Shown one piece after another: positions 18,203 to 26,482 of a DNA stretch of 64,000 nt. The stretch's first letter is position 1, and each line of letters begins with the position of its first letter. The notes below the pieces were generated by a model, which saw nothing but the letters and a program-made list of their open reading frames with translations, ran no database searches and had not been told where the DNA came from. The DNA comes from Pedobacter antarcticus (GTDB lineage Bacteria > Bacteroidota > Bacteroidia > Sphingobacteriales > Sphingobacteriaceae). Position numbers and translations under genes: made by a program. The stretch spans positions 307,730-371,729 of the forward strand of contig NZ_FONS01000001.1 of NCBI RefSeq assembly GCF_900112985.1, given 5' to 3'.

Positions 18203-18488
18203 AATCACCATTTCAGCATACCTTATTATAACTTTAAGAAACCAAATTCCTTATATAGAAACCGCACAAAAACAGACGTCGACATAATCAAAACCCAACT
18301 TCACAAAACACAAGCTATATATCTTTGTATCAAAAACATATGCACAATGCAAATAAGGATCAACTTTATTAAGTTAGACAATATCAAGATAATATTATTT
18401 TTCATGAAACCATTAACCAATTCTTAAAAGACGTTCGCAAATTAAATTCTGTTAAAGAGCTCGTTTGGGGCTAATTGCTGATACTAGA
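18203..18488. other. AT-rich gap without a supported gene
   Basis: Between the operator candidate and the COG0523 gene. An 80-codon open frame on the plus strand (18185-18427) has no recognisable domain and an odd His/Asn/Ile-rich composition, so it is not called. A TATCTTTG sequence (18320-18327) matches a plus-strand -7 box but no convincing gene follows. Confidence 0.3.
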
Positions 18489-19685
18489 TTAACTATTCTT
18501 AATTATTTGTAAAGGATTAAACTTTCCCGCTTTAAAGTCACATAATTCAAAGTCGTCGAGTAAACATTCTTCCAGTTTTGCAATTAACTCTGCTTTGTTC
18601 AAATGTTGCCCAATAAATACAATTTCATTCAATCTATCACCGAAATCCAGATCCCATTTTGCCTCTATAAATTCCTTATTTTCGATAAAATCAGGGTAGT
18701 CAAGCCGTTCGTTAAAAGACATACTACACCACCATACCCCAGCTCCCTCCAATTTTGACGAACCGCCGGCCTGAGAAAAATTTAAAGCTTCGTCTGCCCG
18801 GTCAGCCATCCAGAACAAGCCCTTCGAACGAATCAGGTTCGAGGGGAAATCATTTTCCAGGAAATTCATAAAGCGAATTGGATGGAAAGGTCTTTTATCC
18901 CGGAAAACAACTGAACTGATTCCGTAGGACTCAGTTTCTGGTGTATGAATACTGTTCAACTCCTGAATCCATCCAGCAGATGCAGACGCATTATTAAAAT
19001 CAAATAAACCAGTATTAATTATGTTTTTCGGATCTACGGCAGCATATAAACTCTCTATAATTCTGGCCATCGGATTAAGCTTTTTGATTAGCGCGTTTAA
19101 AACATCTAAATCAGACGTTTTAATCAGATCCGTTTTATTTAAAATAATTACGTTGGCAAATTCTATCTGATCAGTAAGCAAATTTACTATAGTCCGTTCG
19201 TCGCCTTCCATGTCTGTCAGCTGACGGTCTTTCAATCGTTCCGGTGATCCGAAATCCTTGTAGAAATTAAAACAATCAACCACAGTAACCATGGTATCAA
19301 CGTAACTGAAACGCGACAAATCAATTCCCTTTTCTTCATCAATAAAAGAGAAAGTCTGGGCAACAGGTATTGGCTCAGATATACCCGTACTCTCAATTAA
19401 TAAATAGTCAAAACGGTTTTCCGCAGCAAGCCTCTCCACTTCCAGCATCAGGTCTTCCCTTAATGTGCAGCAAATACACCCATTAGTCATTTCAATTAAC
19501 TTTTCTTGAGTCCTTGACAGCACCCCTTCATTCCTAACTGATTGTGCATCTATATTCACTTCACTCATATCATTTACGATAACAGCAACACGCAGGTTTA
19601 CCTTGTTATGCAGGATATGATTAAGTAAAGTCGTTTTTCCACTTCCCAGGAATCCGCTGAGAACTGTTACAGGTAATTTGTTCAT
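18489..19685 (-). CDS. COG0523 (CobW/ZNG1-type) metal-chaperone GTPase
   Basis: 398 aa. Walker [10 protein letters not shown] at residues 11-19, the metal-binding CxCC signature CICC (70-73), switch/Walker B region [18 protein letters not shown], guanine-specificity motif ILNKTDLI, and a C-terminal CobW_C domain ([19 protein letters not shown] onward). G3E GTPases of this class deliver metals, often zinc, to client enzymes and are frequently induced by zinc shortage; others act in cobalamin synthesis, but no cobalamin genes are nearby. A palindrome directly upstream supports zinc-type control. Monocistronic in appearance. Confidence 0.92.
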   Translation of the reverse strand: MNKLPVTVLSGFLGSGKTTLLNHILHNKVNLRVAVIVNDMSEVNIDAQSVRNEGVLSRTQEKLIEMTNGCICCTLREDLMLEVERLAAENRFDYLLIESTGISEPIPVAQTFSFIDEEKGIDLSRFSYVDTMVTVVDCFNFYKDFGSPERLKDRQLTDMEGDERTIVNLLTDQIEFANVIILNKTDLIKTSDLDVLNALIKKLNPMARIIESLYAAVDPKNIINTGLFDFNNASASAGWIQELNSIHTPETESYGISSVVFRDKRPFHPIRFMNFLENDFPSNLIRSKGLFWMADRADEALNFSQAGGSSKLEGAGVWWCSMSFNERLDYPDFIENKEFIEAKWDLDFGDRLNEIVFIGQHLNKAELIAKLEECLLDDFELCDFKAGKFNPLQIIKNS

Positions 19686-19698
19686 ATGATTATTTTTT

Positions 19699-19729
19699 CA
19701 AATCTAATCAAATGCATCTTAGTTGCATT
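19699..19729 (-). promoter_or_regulatory. Promoter -7 box overlapped by AATGCA-N7-TGCATT operator candidate
   Basis: On the minus strand TAGATTTG (19706-19699) is an exact TAnnTTTG -7 box, and directly upstream lies the inverted repeat AATGCA (19711-19716) / TGCATT (19724-19729). The palindrome would cover the space between the -33 and -7 positions, a classic repressor site. Zur is the natural candidate for a COG0523 gene, but that is inference. The expected leader before the ATG at 19685 is only about 7 bases. Confidence 0.5.
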
Positions 19730-19774
19730 ATTATTGTGTCTGAAAAATACCATTTCTTAAAAACCATATGCATT

Positions 19775-19806
19775 AAAAAGCAGCCCCCGCAAAAACGAAG
19801 GCTGCC
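19775..19806 (-). terminator. Terminator of the DUF4270-Kelch operon
   Basis: On the minus strand GGCAGCC and GGCTGC arms (19805-19800 and 19785-19780) flank a 14-base loop and are followed by a T-run. It lies 28 bases after the Kelch gene stop. Confidence 0.8.
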
Positions 19807-19833
19807 TTAAAAAACAATAGAAAGATCTTATAA

Positions 19834-20811
19834 TTAATTATTAGGTTTAAATAGCCAGGTGTCATCGAACCGGCTGCTTCCATTTCTGCCAGTTGTAATA
19901 TAGCCCCTATCTCCGATGGCAAAACCAATTGCCGATTCTCTTGCATATCCTTTAAAATCCTGATATTTTTTCCAGCTGTCGGTCGCTGGAGTATACTGCC
20001 ATGTGTTGCTTAAAACCGAACCAGAACTGCCACCAACGATATATCCTTTGCTATTCAGTACGAAAGTCGCAGCATTTTCACGACCGAGGTTATATTCATT
20101 CGACTTCTCAGTGTTCTTCAAATCCTTTAGAATATTCCATTTGTCGGTTTTTGCATTGTAAGACCAAAAATCAGTTAGGTATAGTCCATTATTCCGTCCG
20201 CTGCCAACATACACAGTTTCACCAATAGTAAAAGTGAATGCATACACTCTTTTAGTACCAGGAAGACTGCTTACCTGTACCCAGGTATTGTTAGCAGGAT
20301 TATAACTGTAGAAATCTTTCAAATCGCCGTTAAGCCCTGTTCCCGTGCCCACATATCCTTTTCCATCCTGAGAAAAGGCAACAGCTCCGTACCTGCCATC
20401 GCCAGGGAGATCGGCTATGGCTTTCCATTTCTTTTGAACGGGATCAAATTCGTAAAAATCAGTAAGTCCATTTGTTCCATCAAAACCACCGCCCAGATAA
20501 CCTTTTCCATTTATACTAAATCCCATAGCATAATTCCTGGCCTTTCCCGGGAAATCAGCGTCTGTAACACGATACCAGTTGGTTAACTTATTGTTATAAT
20601 ACCAGATATCATTGAGTCGCTTCTCGCCATCAAAACCTCCAGTTACATAGACAACATCATCGATAACGAAACTGGCTGCCCCGCTTCTCGGAATTCCTTC
20701 AAAATCAGAACCCTTTGTCCATTCATCCGGATCATCGTCACCCGATTTTTTACAAGAACCGACGAATACGATCATCATGATCAGCGATAGATTTAATAAC
20801 TTTTTAAGCAT
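19834..20811 (-). CDS. Kelch-repeat lipoprotein
   Basis: 325 aa. Lipoprotein signal with lipobox VGSC (Cys20) followed by an acidic stretch (SGDDDPDEW), typical of surface-retained Bacteroidota lipoproteins. The rest is six Kelch-type blades, each with a Gly-Gly or Gly-Ser turn and a W about 20-25 residues later (VYVTGGFDGEKRLNDIWYYN; GYLGGGFDGTNGLTDFYEFD; VYVGSGRNNGLYLTDFWSYN; GYIVGGSSGSVLSNTWQYT; GYITTGRNGSSRFDDTWLF). A beta-propeller suggests binding to a protein or glycan; no catalytic residues are evident. Follows the DUF4270 gene by 6 bases. Confidence 0.88.
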   Translation of the reverse strand: MLKKLLNLSLIMMIVFVGSCKKSGDDDPDEWTKGSDFEGIPRSGAASFVIDDVVYVTGGFDGEKRLNDIWYYNNKLTNWYRVTDADFPGKARNYAMGFSINGKGYLGGGFDGTNGLTDFYEFDPVQKKWKAIADLPGDGRYGAVAFSQDGKGYVGTGTGLNGDLKDFYSYNPANNTWVQVSSLPGTKRVYAFTFTIGETVYVGSGRNNGLYLTDFWSYNAKTDKWNILKDLKNTEKSNEYNLGRENAATFVLNSKGYIVGGSSGSVLSNTWQYTPATDSWKKYQDFKGYARESAIGFAIGDRGYITTGRNGSSRFDDTWLFKPNN

Positions 20812-20817
20812 TTTTTA

Positions 20818-22161
20818 TTAGTATTTAGTGTAAGTAATTCTTGTCGAGACTGACAATGTTGATTTATCATTTGTAATATGTGCCCTATTAACCGTTTTAA
20901 TAAGATCGTCGATCGGCAGGCTAAGAAGAAGTGATGTATTTTTATACTCACCCTTCTTGATTTTGTCTGCGTATTCTGACAGATTGAAAGTGAAACTGGC
21001 TAAAGCTCCATTATCGTTCCCAGGTCGGAATGCAGCCTGTTGTGTGGTTGTTTCATAGGCATCAGGAATAGTAAACTTTGGTGTATTCCGATCGTTAGCT
21101 ATGAAAAGGATGAGTGAAGCAGGTACCTTGTAGAGCGCATAAGTAGATGGTTTTGTCTGAATTATTAGTTCTACTTTATTCACGACAATACCCGGTTCGT
21201 GCATAAATTGTGTTAACCCAGGCAACAAAATTTTTGTAACAATACCACTTCCGCCTTGTAGGAACAGCTGCTGACCGGTAGTTAAAGCATCCACCTCCTG
21301 ATTCTTCTGATTTAGCCCTTTAAGGCTGGTCGCCTGCCGGTCTGCCTCAATATGGTTAAACTGATACTGCTTATCATGCATTACAAATTCACTTTTGCCA
21401 GTTTCAGGGAAACCATTATTATTACGATAGTGGTAGTGTACAAGCATTTTCAGGTTATCTGCATTAAATCCAATGACTGCAGAACTATTAATGGATTCTA
21501 TATGCATACCTTTAAAATAATTCAGGAAATCGTCTGCACTGGAGAGTCGTTTATCCTTTTCCACGAGCATCTTAAACAGTTCATTACCCCATTTATCGTC
21601 CAATTTTATAGAAACGCTGTCTTTACTGCCTGGTGAAGGTTTATAGCTATGCGTTCCTATTGGCGTAGCATCATATTTAACAGTACTTGTGGTAAATAGC
21701 GCATCCTCATTTGTAACAAATAAGGGTTTCTCTTCCGGCTCCACATCATTATTGACTTTATGGAGCTTAATCAACTCTTTTAGACGGTGTACGACCAACT
21801 GCTGTAATTTTATCGTATCACCATAACTGTATTTACTATACTTTAATACCAGACGTAATGAATCAAAAACTGCGTCTTTTGGCAAGTCTGACTGCGCCGG
21901 AGCTTTAATTCGGAAATAGGAAGAAAGTTTCAGTTTTCCAAATGCGGGGTCTTCATTAGCGCCTAGCATAATCGTACCTGTATTTGACGATGGCAGAGAA
22001 TCCAGTAAGTAAGTAGAAGCGATAACTTTTATGCTGTCATTGATCTCGACAGTAAGCGGGTCATTATCATCGAATCCGATTTTATTGTTGGTCTTACAAG
22101 CTGTCAGGACGGTTGTAAGTATCCCCGTAAAAATCAGTAAAATAAGTGAATTGGATTTCAT
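20818..22161 (-). CDS. DUF4270-family lipoprotein
   Basis: About 447 aa from the ATG at 22161 (MKSNSLILLIFTGILTTVLTAC), which gives a clean lipoprotein signal with the lipobox Cys in LTAC; an ATG at 22170 is also possible, and the longer frame begins at a TTG. The body fits DUF4270: GFDDNDPLTVEINDSIKV, an early ANEDPAFGKLKLSSYFRIK strand, DAVFDSLRLVLKY and the C-terminal LLLSLPIDDLIKTV. Function of the family is unknown; members are secreted beta-rich lipoproteins of Bacteroidota. Co-transcribed with the Kelch lipoprotein and divergent from a two-component system that probably controls both. Confidence 0.82.
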   Translation of the reverse strand: MKSNSLILLIFTGILTTVLTACKTNNKIGFDDNDPLTVEINDSIKVIASTYLLDSLPSSNTGTIMLGANEDPAFGKLKLSSYFRIKAPAQSDLPKDAVFDSLRLVLKYSKYSYGDTIKLQQLVVHRLKELIKLHKVNNDVEPEEKPLFVTNEDALFTTSTVKYDATPIGTHSYKPSPGSKDSVSIKLDDKWGNELFKMLVEKDKRLSSADDFLNYFKGMHIESINSSAVIGFNADNLKMLVHYHYRNNNGFPETGKSEFVMHDKQYQFNHIEADRQATSLKGLNQKNQEVDALTTGQQLFLQGGSGIVTKILLPGLTQFMHEPGIVVNKVELIIQTKPSTYALYKVPASLILFIANDRNTPKFTIPDAYETTTQQAAFRPGNDNGALASFTFNLSEYADKIKKGEYKNTSLLLSLPIDDLIKTVNRAHITNDKSTLSVSTRITYTKY

Positions 22162-22206
22162 AGATGCCATTTGTATAATTAACAGTGGCAAATATGCAGG
22201 GGCGAA

Positions 22207-22242
22207 ATGTTAACGAATGTTACAATTTGTTAAAAAGTGTGA
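22207..22242. promoter_or_regulatory. Three to four direct repeats at 10-bp spacing, response-regulator site
   Basis: GTTA begins at 22209, 22219 and 22229, and a degenerate GTGA at 22239; in the first two units the repeat extends to ATGTTA. Same-face direct repeats of about one helical turn are the usual binding pattern of OmpR-family regulators. The site lies between the divergent DUF4270-Kelch operon and the histidine kinase/OmpR-type regulator pair. Confidence 0.5.
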
Positions 22243-22271
22243 ATGGCTGGTAATCCTACATAACCTAAAAT

Positions 22272-22279
22272 TATATTTG
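22272..22279 (+). promoter_or_regulatory. -7 box of the two-component operon
   Basis: TATATTTG matches TAnnTTTG exactly. Transcription would begin near 22286, which lies inside the first possible ATG (22284) and so favours the second ATG at 22299 as the kinase start. Confidence 0.45.
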
Positions 22280-22298
22280 ACCGATGAAATTATTAAGT

Positions 22299-23537
22299 AT
22301 GAATAACCGGATCAAATACATATTTGGATTTATAACAATTTCAATTCTCGGTTTAATACTGACACAATTTTTCTGGTTATATAAAGATTATAAATATTAT
22401 AGCAGTCAGCCGCTGTTCTCTACTCAGTATGAGTTTTTTATGCCGGCACTACCGGTCGATGTAAAAAAAGTAGATGGAGCACAAGTAGCGCAATCTATTA
22501 TCGCCTACCCAACAAGAGTAGTACCACGTATGGCTACAACCATGATGGTTCATGAAAATATTCAAGGAATAGCTGTACGCGGAGTACATGCTACCAGAGT
22601 TCCGGGGGTAGATCCTACAGAAGACAACCCGGTGAGCGGACTGGCGGTCACAACCTTACCAACTAGTGTAACCCGCCGGGTAAATGCAACAAGCTCCGTT
22701 CCAGCTGAATTATATAGCGCGATTCCATATAAAGCGCCATCTTCCTATATCATAGATAAAATGAAATGGCAGTTTGGTGGTTCACTGCTGCTAATTATCA
22801 TTACTTCAAGCTGTCTGATATATATGCTCATAACTATATATACACAGCGAAAAATTTCCATGATGAAAAATGACTTCATTAATAACATGACCCATGAACT
22901 CAAAACACCTTTGGCAACTGTAGCCGTTGCAGTAGAAGCGATGCGAAATTATGGTGCGCTGGAAGACAGTGATAAAACTCAGCTCTATCTGAATATTTCG
23001 AAGAATGAAATTGATCACCTTTCGAAGCTTATAGAAATGATCTTACAACAATCGGTTTTCGATACGGATAAAATGCATCTCGAGAAAAAACATACCAATA
23101 TTAACCAGCTTCTTGAACAACTTATCGAAAGTTATCAACTGTCTTACAGCGATATTGAATTAATTTTTCATTATGACCCGCATACACCAGACCTATTCCT
23201 TGATCCGGTTCATCTTTTAAATGCTGTGCGAAATCTGATAGATAATGCAGTCAAATATTCTGCTGATAACAAAAGGATTACTATAGCAAGCACCTATGAA
23301 AAAGGGGTCTGGTTACTTCATGTGACTGATCTTGGTATAGGAATCCCCAGAAGCTACCATAAAGACATTTTCGAAAGGTTTTTCCGGGTTCCAGGTAAGC
23401 AGACGGCTACTATAAAAGGTTTTGGACTCGGCCTGTCTTATGTCAAACAGGTTGTAGAACTTCATAAAGGAATAGTAACCGTTCAAAGCAACGAACAAGG
23501 TAGTACTTTCACCATTGCGATAACTTTTAAAGATTGA
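22299..23537 (+). CDS. Sensor histidine kinase, RprX-like
   Basis: 412 aa from the ATG at 22299 (MNNRIKYIFGF); an ATG at 22284 is also in frame. A first transmembrane helix at about 6-26, a periplasmic sensor region of about 120 residues with no recognised fold, and a second helix (LLLIIITSSCLIYMLI). Then the HisKA H-box FINNMTHELKTPLATVAVAV with the phospho-acceptor His, and the HATPase boxes N (AVRNLIDNAVKYS), G1 (DLGIGIP) and G2 (GFGLGLSYVKQVVE). It autophosphorylates in response to an envelope signal and passes phosphate to the adjacent regulator. Resembles RprX of Bacteroides; the signal is unknown. Confidence 0.9.
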   Translation: MNNRIKYIFGFITISILGLILTQFFWLYKDYKYYSSQPLFSTQYEFFMPALPVDVKKVDGAQVAQSIIAYPTRVVPRMATTMMVHENIQGIAVRGVHATRVPGVDPTEDNPVSGLAVTTLPTSVTRRVNATSSVPAELYSAIPYKAPSSYIIDKMKWQFGGSLLLIIITSSCLIYMLITIYTQRKISMMKNDFINNMTHELKTPLATVAVAVEAMRNYGALEDSDKTQLYLNISKNEIDHLSKLIEMILQQSVFDTDKMHLEKKHTNINQLLEQLIESYQLSYSDIELIFHYDPHTPDLFLDPVHLLNAVRNLIDNAVKYSADNKRITIASTYEKGVWLLHVTDLGIGIPRSYHKDIFERFFRVPGKQTATIKGFGLGLSYVKQVVELHKGIVTVQSNEQGSTFTIAITFKD

Positions 23538-23539
23538 TT

Positions 23540-24217
23540 ATGAATGTATTATACATAGAGGACGAGCAGGGCCTGGCTAAAATTGTTGCCGACAGCCTAC
23601 TTTACAAAGGATATAAAGTTTCACATTTTACCAATGCAACAGAAGCATTAGGCAGTTTTAACGCCGAAAAGCCGGATATTATTGTTCTTGATATTATGAT
23701 GCCGGAAACAGATGGATTCACCCTTGCTTCAAAAATCAGAGAAACAGATCTGAAAATACCCATCATTTTTGTAACAGCCAGAACGCAAACCAAAGATGTT
23801 GTTCATGGATTTGAAATAGGTGCGAACGATTATTTAAAAAAACCATTTAGTATCGACGAATTAATTGTCAGGATGAACTTCCAGCTTAAGTTGAGAAATC
23901 CTGATCTGATCAAACGGGACATGATAGGTAAGTACTTCGCAGATTTTAAAAATCAGCGGCTTATACTGGATGATAAATATATCAGGCTTTCTTACCGGGA
24001 GTCTGAACTGTTAAAAAAACTCTTTGAAAATAAAAACTCCATTCTTAAAAGGAAGGAAATCCTGGAGGAATTTTGGGACTATGAAAGTTTTTTTACAGGC
24101 AGAAGCCTTGATGTATTTATAAGCAGGCTTCGTGCCCATCTTAAAGAAGATCCAACCGTGAGCATTGTAAATGTACGCGGTGCAGGCTATATGCTAATTA
24201 TCCGACCTGGAGAATGA
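23540..24217 (+). CDS. OmpR-family response regulator, RprY-like
   Basis: 225 aa. The ATG at 23540 follows the kinase stop by two bases; an upstream in-frame TTG overlaps the kinase gene and is less likely. Receiver domain with acidic pocket (YIEDEQ), phospho-acceptor Asp in IIVLDIMMPETDGF, Thr/Ser switch in IIFVTARTQ and Lys in YLKKPFS; then a winged-helix trans_reg_C domain (LSYRESELLKKLFENKNSIL; RSLDVFISRLRAHLKEDP; NVRGAGYML). It probably binds the 10-bp-spaced repeats upstream of the kinase and controls both directions. Confidence 0.93.
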   Translation: MNVLYIEDEQGLAKIVADSLLYKGYKVSHFTNATEALGSFNAEKPDIIVLDIMMPETDGFTLASKIRETDLKIPIIFVTARTQTKDVVHGFEIGANDYLKKPFSIDELIVRMNFQLKLRNPDLIKRDMIGKYFADFKNQRLILDDKYIRLSYRESELLKKLFENKNSILKRKEILEEFWDYESFFTGRSLDVFISRLRAHLKEDPTVSIVNVRGAGYMLIIRPGE

Positions 24218-24270
24218 GCATATAGCCCACACCCCCGTCTACTATTTATCAGCAAAAAGCAATAAAATAA

Positions 24271-24292
24271 TAAAAGACAAAAACATCTTTTA
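24271..24292. promoter_or_regulatory. Inverted repeat upstream of flavohaemoglobin, candidate NsrR site
   Basis: TAAAAGA (24271-24277), 8-base spacer, TCTTTTA (24286-24292), perfect arms. The longer half-site TAAAAGACA (24271-24279) recurs at 24353-24361, 52 bases before the hmp start. AT-rich palindromes of this kind (AAGAT...ATCTT in E. coli) are bound by NsrR. An Rrf2 regulator gene lies just past hmp. Confidence 0.45.
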
Positions 24293-24412
24293 TATAACAG
24301 AACCATGTTATACTTTTACCGGAGTTAAAAATCAACTAATAATATCCCAAAATAAAAGACATAAGGGTGTTATTATCCGGTTAATGTATTCTGTTATTAT
24401 CAACTTATAATT

Positions 24413-25621
24413 ATGATCACTTCTCAACAAAAAAATCTCATTAAAGCTACAGTGCCTATCCTCAAAGAGCATGGAGTACTCCTAACAACTTATTTCTATA
24501 AACGCATGTTTGAGCACAATCCAGAACTCAAACATGTCTTTAATATGGGGAACCAACATAATGGCAAGCAGCAAACTGCGCTGGCAATGGCCGTTTTAGC
24601 TTATGCAGAACATATAGAAAATCCGGAAGTATTATTGCCAGTTTTGGATCATATCGGGCAGAAACATACCAGTTTAAGTGTCAGACCAGAACACTACCAC
24701 ATTGTGGGAAAACATCTTTTGGCGTCGATTGCAGAAGTTTTGGGAGAAGCTGCAACACCGGAATTACTCAAAGCCTGGGAAGTTGCCTATTTCCAGCTGG
24801 CGGAACTCATGTCTGGACATGAAAGTAGTTTATATACCCAGCAAGTTCAAAAAGAAGGCGGATGGTCTGGTTGGAGACCCTTTTTAGTGAAAAATAAAGT
24901 TGTCGAATCCACAGAGATCACTTCTTTTTACCTCTACCCGGCAGACCAAGGTCAAGTAGCAGACTTTATACCCGGTCAGTACCTAAGTGTTCGCTTATTT
25001 CTACCTGAACTCAACCTTTTGCAACCCAGGCAATATAGCATATCCAGCGCCCCAAACGGTCAATACTATCGTATATCTGTTAAAAGAGAGCCAGGTATTC
25101 AAGAGACGCCTGAAGGAATGATCAGCAATCATCTTCATCAGAATATTCAAATTGGTGATCTTATTGACGTATCAGCACCCGCGGGAAATTTCTTTTTAAA
25201 AGATCATCCCGGCCCCGTAGTATTTATAAGCGGAGGAGTCGGACAAACACCCCTACTCAGTATGCTCGAAAACCTGATTAAAAGTGGGCAACGCCAGGGA
25301 ACCTGGATTCATGGGTGCCGGGACAAGAGCGTACATGCTTTTAAAGAGAACGTAGAAAAATGGGCGGCTGAATATCCACTCATTCAAAAACATATCTTTT
25401 ATAACACTATAGGATCGGAAATAGACGTGGAAAATCATTATGAAGGCTGGGTAGATCTCACCAAGCTTGGAAAAGACATACACACTGATCAAACGGCTTA
25501 CTATGTTTGCGGCCCGGCGCCTTTTATTGAGAAACAGTACAAAGATCTGGTCAATATAGGTGTCAATAAAAATTCAATATTTTTTGAAGAATTTGGACCT
25601 CAAACACTACAGTTGAGTTAA
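24413..25621 (+). CDS. hmp: Flavohaemoglobin, nitric oxide dioxygenase
   Basis: 402 aa, the usual length. Globin domain 1-140 with B10 Tyr29 (TTYFYKRMF) and proximal haem His85 (GQKHTSLSV). FAD-binding domain about 150-260 with QPRQYSISS. NAD-binding domain with GGVGQTPLLSML, YYVCGPAPFI and the C-terminal FFEEFGPQ. The enzyme oxidises NO to nitrate with O2 and NAD(P)H in the cytoplasm. It is transcribed alone; the Rrf2-family regulator is convergent immediately downstream, and an inverted repeat lies in its promoter region, so NO-responsive derepression is likely. Confidence 0.96.
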   Translation: MITSQQKNLIKATVPILKEHGVLLTTYFYKRMFEHNPELKHVFNMGNQHNGKQQTALAMAVLAYAEHIENPEVLLPVLDHIGQKHTSLSVRPEHYHIVGKHLLASIAEVLGEAATPELLKAWEVAYFQLAELMSGHESSLYTQQVQKEGGWSGWRPFLVKNKVVESTEITSFYLYPADQGQVADFIPGQYLSVRLFLPELNLLQPRQYSISSAPNGQYYRISVKREPGIQETPEGMISNHLHQNIQIGDLIDVSAPAGNFFLKDHPGPVVFISGGVGQTPLLSMLENLIKSGQRQGTWIHGCRDKSVHAFKENVEKWAAEYPLIQKHIFYNTIGSEIDVENHYEGWVDLTKLGKDIHTDQTAYYVCGPAPFIEKQYKDLVNIGVNKNSIFFEEFGPQTLQLS

Positions 25622-25629
25622 TCATTTAT

Positions 25630-25680
25630 GAAGAGGTACTGCAGGGAATAATCAGCTTTACCTCTTCAAATTTATTTTTT
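25630..25680 (+). terminator. Terminator of hmp
   Basis: GAAGAGGTA (25630-25638) pairs with TACCTCTTC (25659-25667) around a 20-base loop, followed by AAATTTATTTTTTT. The T-rich tail overlaps the stop of the convergent Rrf2 gene. Confidence 0.6.
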
Positions 25681-26109
25681 TAAGCTTGTAATTCCAAGAT
25701 TCAGGTCTTCATTAAAATCTTCAATAGTCGTGTTCTGCAGCATATTGAAAATCTGATTTCTAATCACTTTAAATTCGTTGTGTAGCGGACAGGGATTAGT
25801 CTCAGAACAATAGTGTAATCCAAGCCCGCATCCTGTAAATAATCCATTTCCGTCAACCGCTTCGACTACCTCAGACAATCGCCTTTTTAAGCTCACAGCA
25901 TCCATATAGAACCCTCCATTTGGTCCTTTCGCAGATTTCACAATATTTCGTCTGCTCAGATCCTGAAGAATTTTCGCTAAGAAATGTTCTGGAGAATCTA
26001 TACCTTCAGCAATTTCTTTTATACCTACTTTCCCTCCGTCAGCTGTCCGGTGTGCAATAAAAAACACTGCCCGCATGGCATATTCACAAGTCTTTGAAAA
26101 GATTCCCAT
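25672..26109 (-). CDS. Rrf2-family iron-sulfur regulator, NsrR-like
   Basis: 145 aa. N-terminal winged helix (FSKTCEYAMRAVFFIAHRT; IKEIAEGIDSPEHFLAKILQDLSR; GPNGGFYM) and three cysteines at 94, 101 and 107 (C-X6-C-X5-C), the cluster-ligand arrangement of Rrf2 regulators such as NsrR and IscR. Beside a flavohaemoglobin, an NO sensor that represses hmp through an NO-labile cluster is the best reading; an IscR-like role is less likely because no isc genes are near. A -7 box (TAACTTTG on the minus strand, 26125-26118) lies so close to the ATG that the mRNA could be nearly leaderless. Confidence 0.88.
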   Translation of the reverse strand: MGIFSKTCEYAMRAVFFIAHRTADGGKVGIKEIAEGIDSPEHFLAKILQDLSRRNIVKSAKGPNGGFYMDAVSLKRRLSEVVEAVDGNGLFTGCGLGLHYCSETNPCPLHNEFKVIRNQIFNMLQNTTIEDFNEDLNLGITSLKK

Positions 26110-26117
26110 ATAACCGG

Positions 26118-26125
26118 CAAAGTTA
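26118..26125 (-). promoter_or_regulatory. Candidate -7 box of the Rrf2 gene
   Basis: Minus-strand TAACTTTG matches TAnnTTTG exactly, 8 bases upstream of the ATG at 26109. No clear -33 box. Confidence 0.35.
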
Positions 26126-26317
26126 GATATAATAATAAAATTAAGCGTTTTTTCTTTATCTATTACGAGGGAAAACTTGGATCCTCTTCTTCAGTACACT
26201 ATCGAAATTACTGGACTGCAAGTGATAATTTAGCTTGGGTAACTAATGTAGACCAGTACAAGCCAACTTCTTACTTCAAGTGTCTCTACTACTTCTTTCC
26301 TGTTTATCATCTGCGGA

Positions 26318-26422
26318 GTTGATATACCCTTGCAATACCCTTGGTATACCCTTCCTTTACCCAAAAGGGTATACCAAGGGTATTGCAAGGGTATACCAAG
26401 GGTATCGCAAGGGTATATCAAC
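26318..26422. repeat. 11-bp-unit inverted repeat array (four reversed plus five direct copies)
   Basis: From 26319 there are four tandem 11-bp units reading TTGATATACCC, TTGCAATACCC, TTGGTATACCC and a degenerate TTCCTTTACCC (26319-26362). After AAAA come five units in the opposite orientation: GGGTATACCAA, GGGTATTGCAA, GGGTATACCAA, GGGTATCGCAA and GGGTATATCAA (26367-26421). The outermost 12 bases are perfectly complementary (26318-26329 with 26411-26422). Reversed units 2 and 3 are exact complements of direct units 2 and 1, so a long hairpin of about 33 bp with a 15-base loop can form. It occupies the gap between the Rrf2 and methyltransferase genes. I know no named family for it. Confidence 0.9.
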
Positions 26423-26482
26423 ACCGAAGAACAGCGAATAAAAAGTAAAATAAATAAGAAAGAAAATATAATTAATACCCGC

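Noticed and set aside
18185..18427. 80-codon plus-strand open frame between the porin operon and the COG0523 gene
   Set aside because: Composition is that of AT-rich non-coding DNA, no domain or signal peptide, and it overlaps an operator-like palindrome; no ribosome site.
26318..26422. The 11-bp array as a CRISPR
   Set aside because: No spacers and no cas genes; units abut directly and reverse at the centre.
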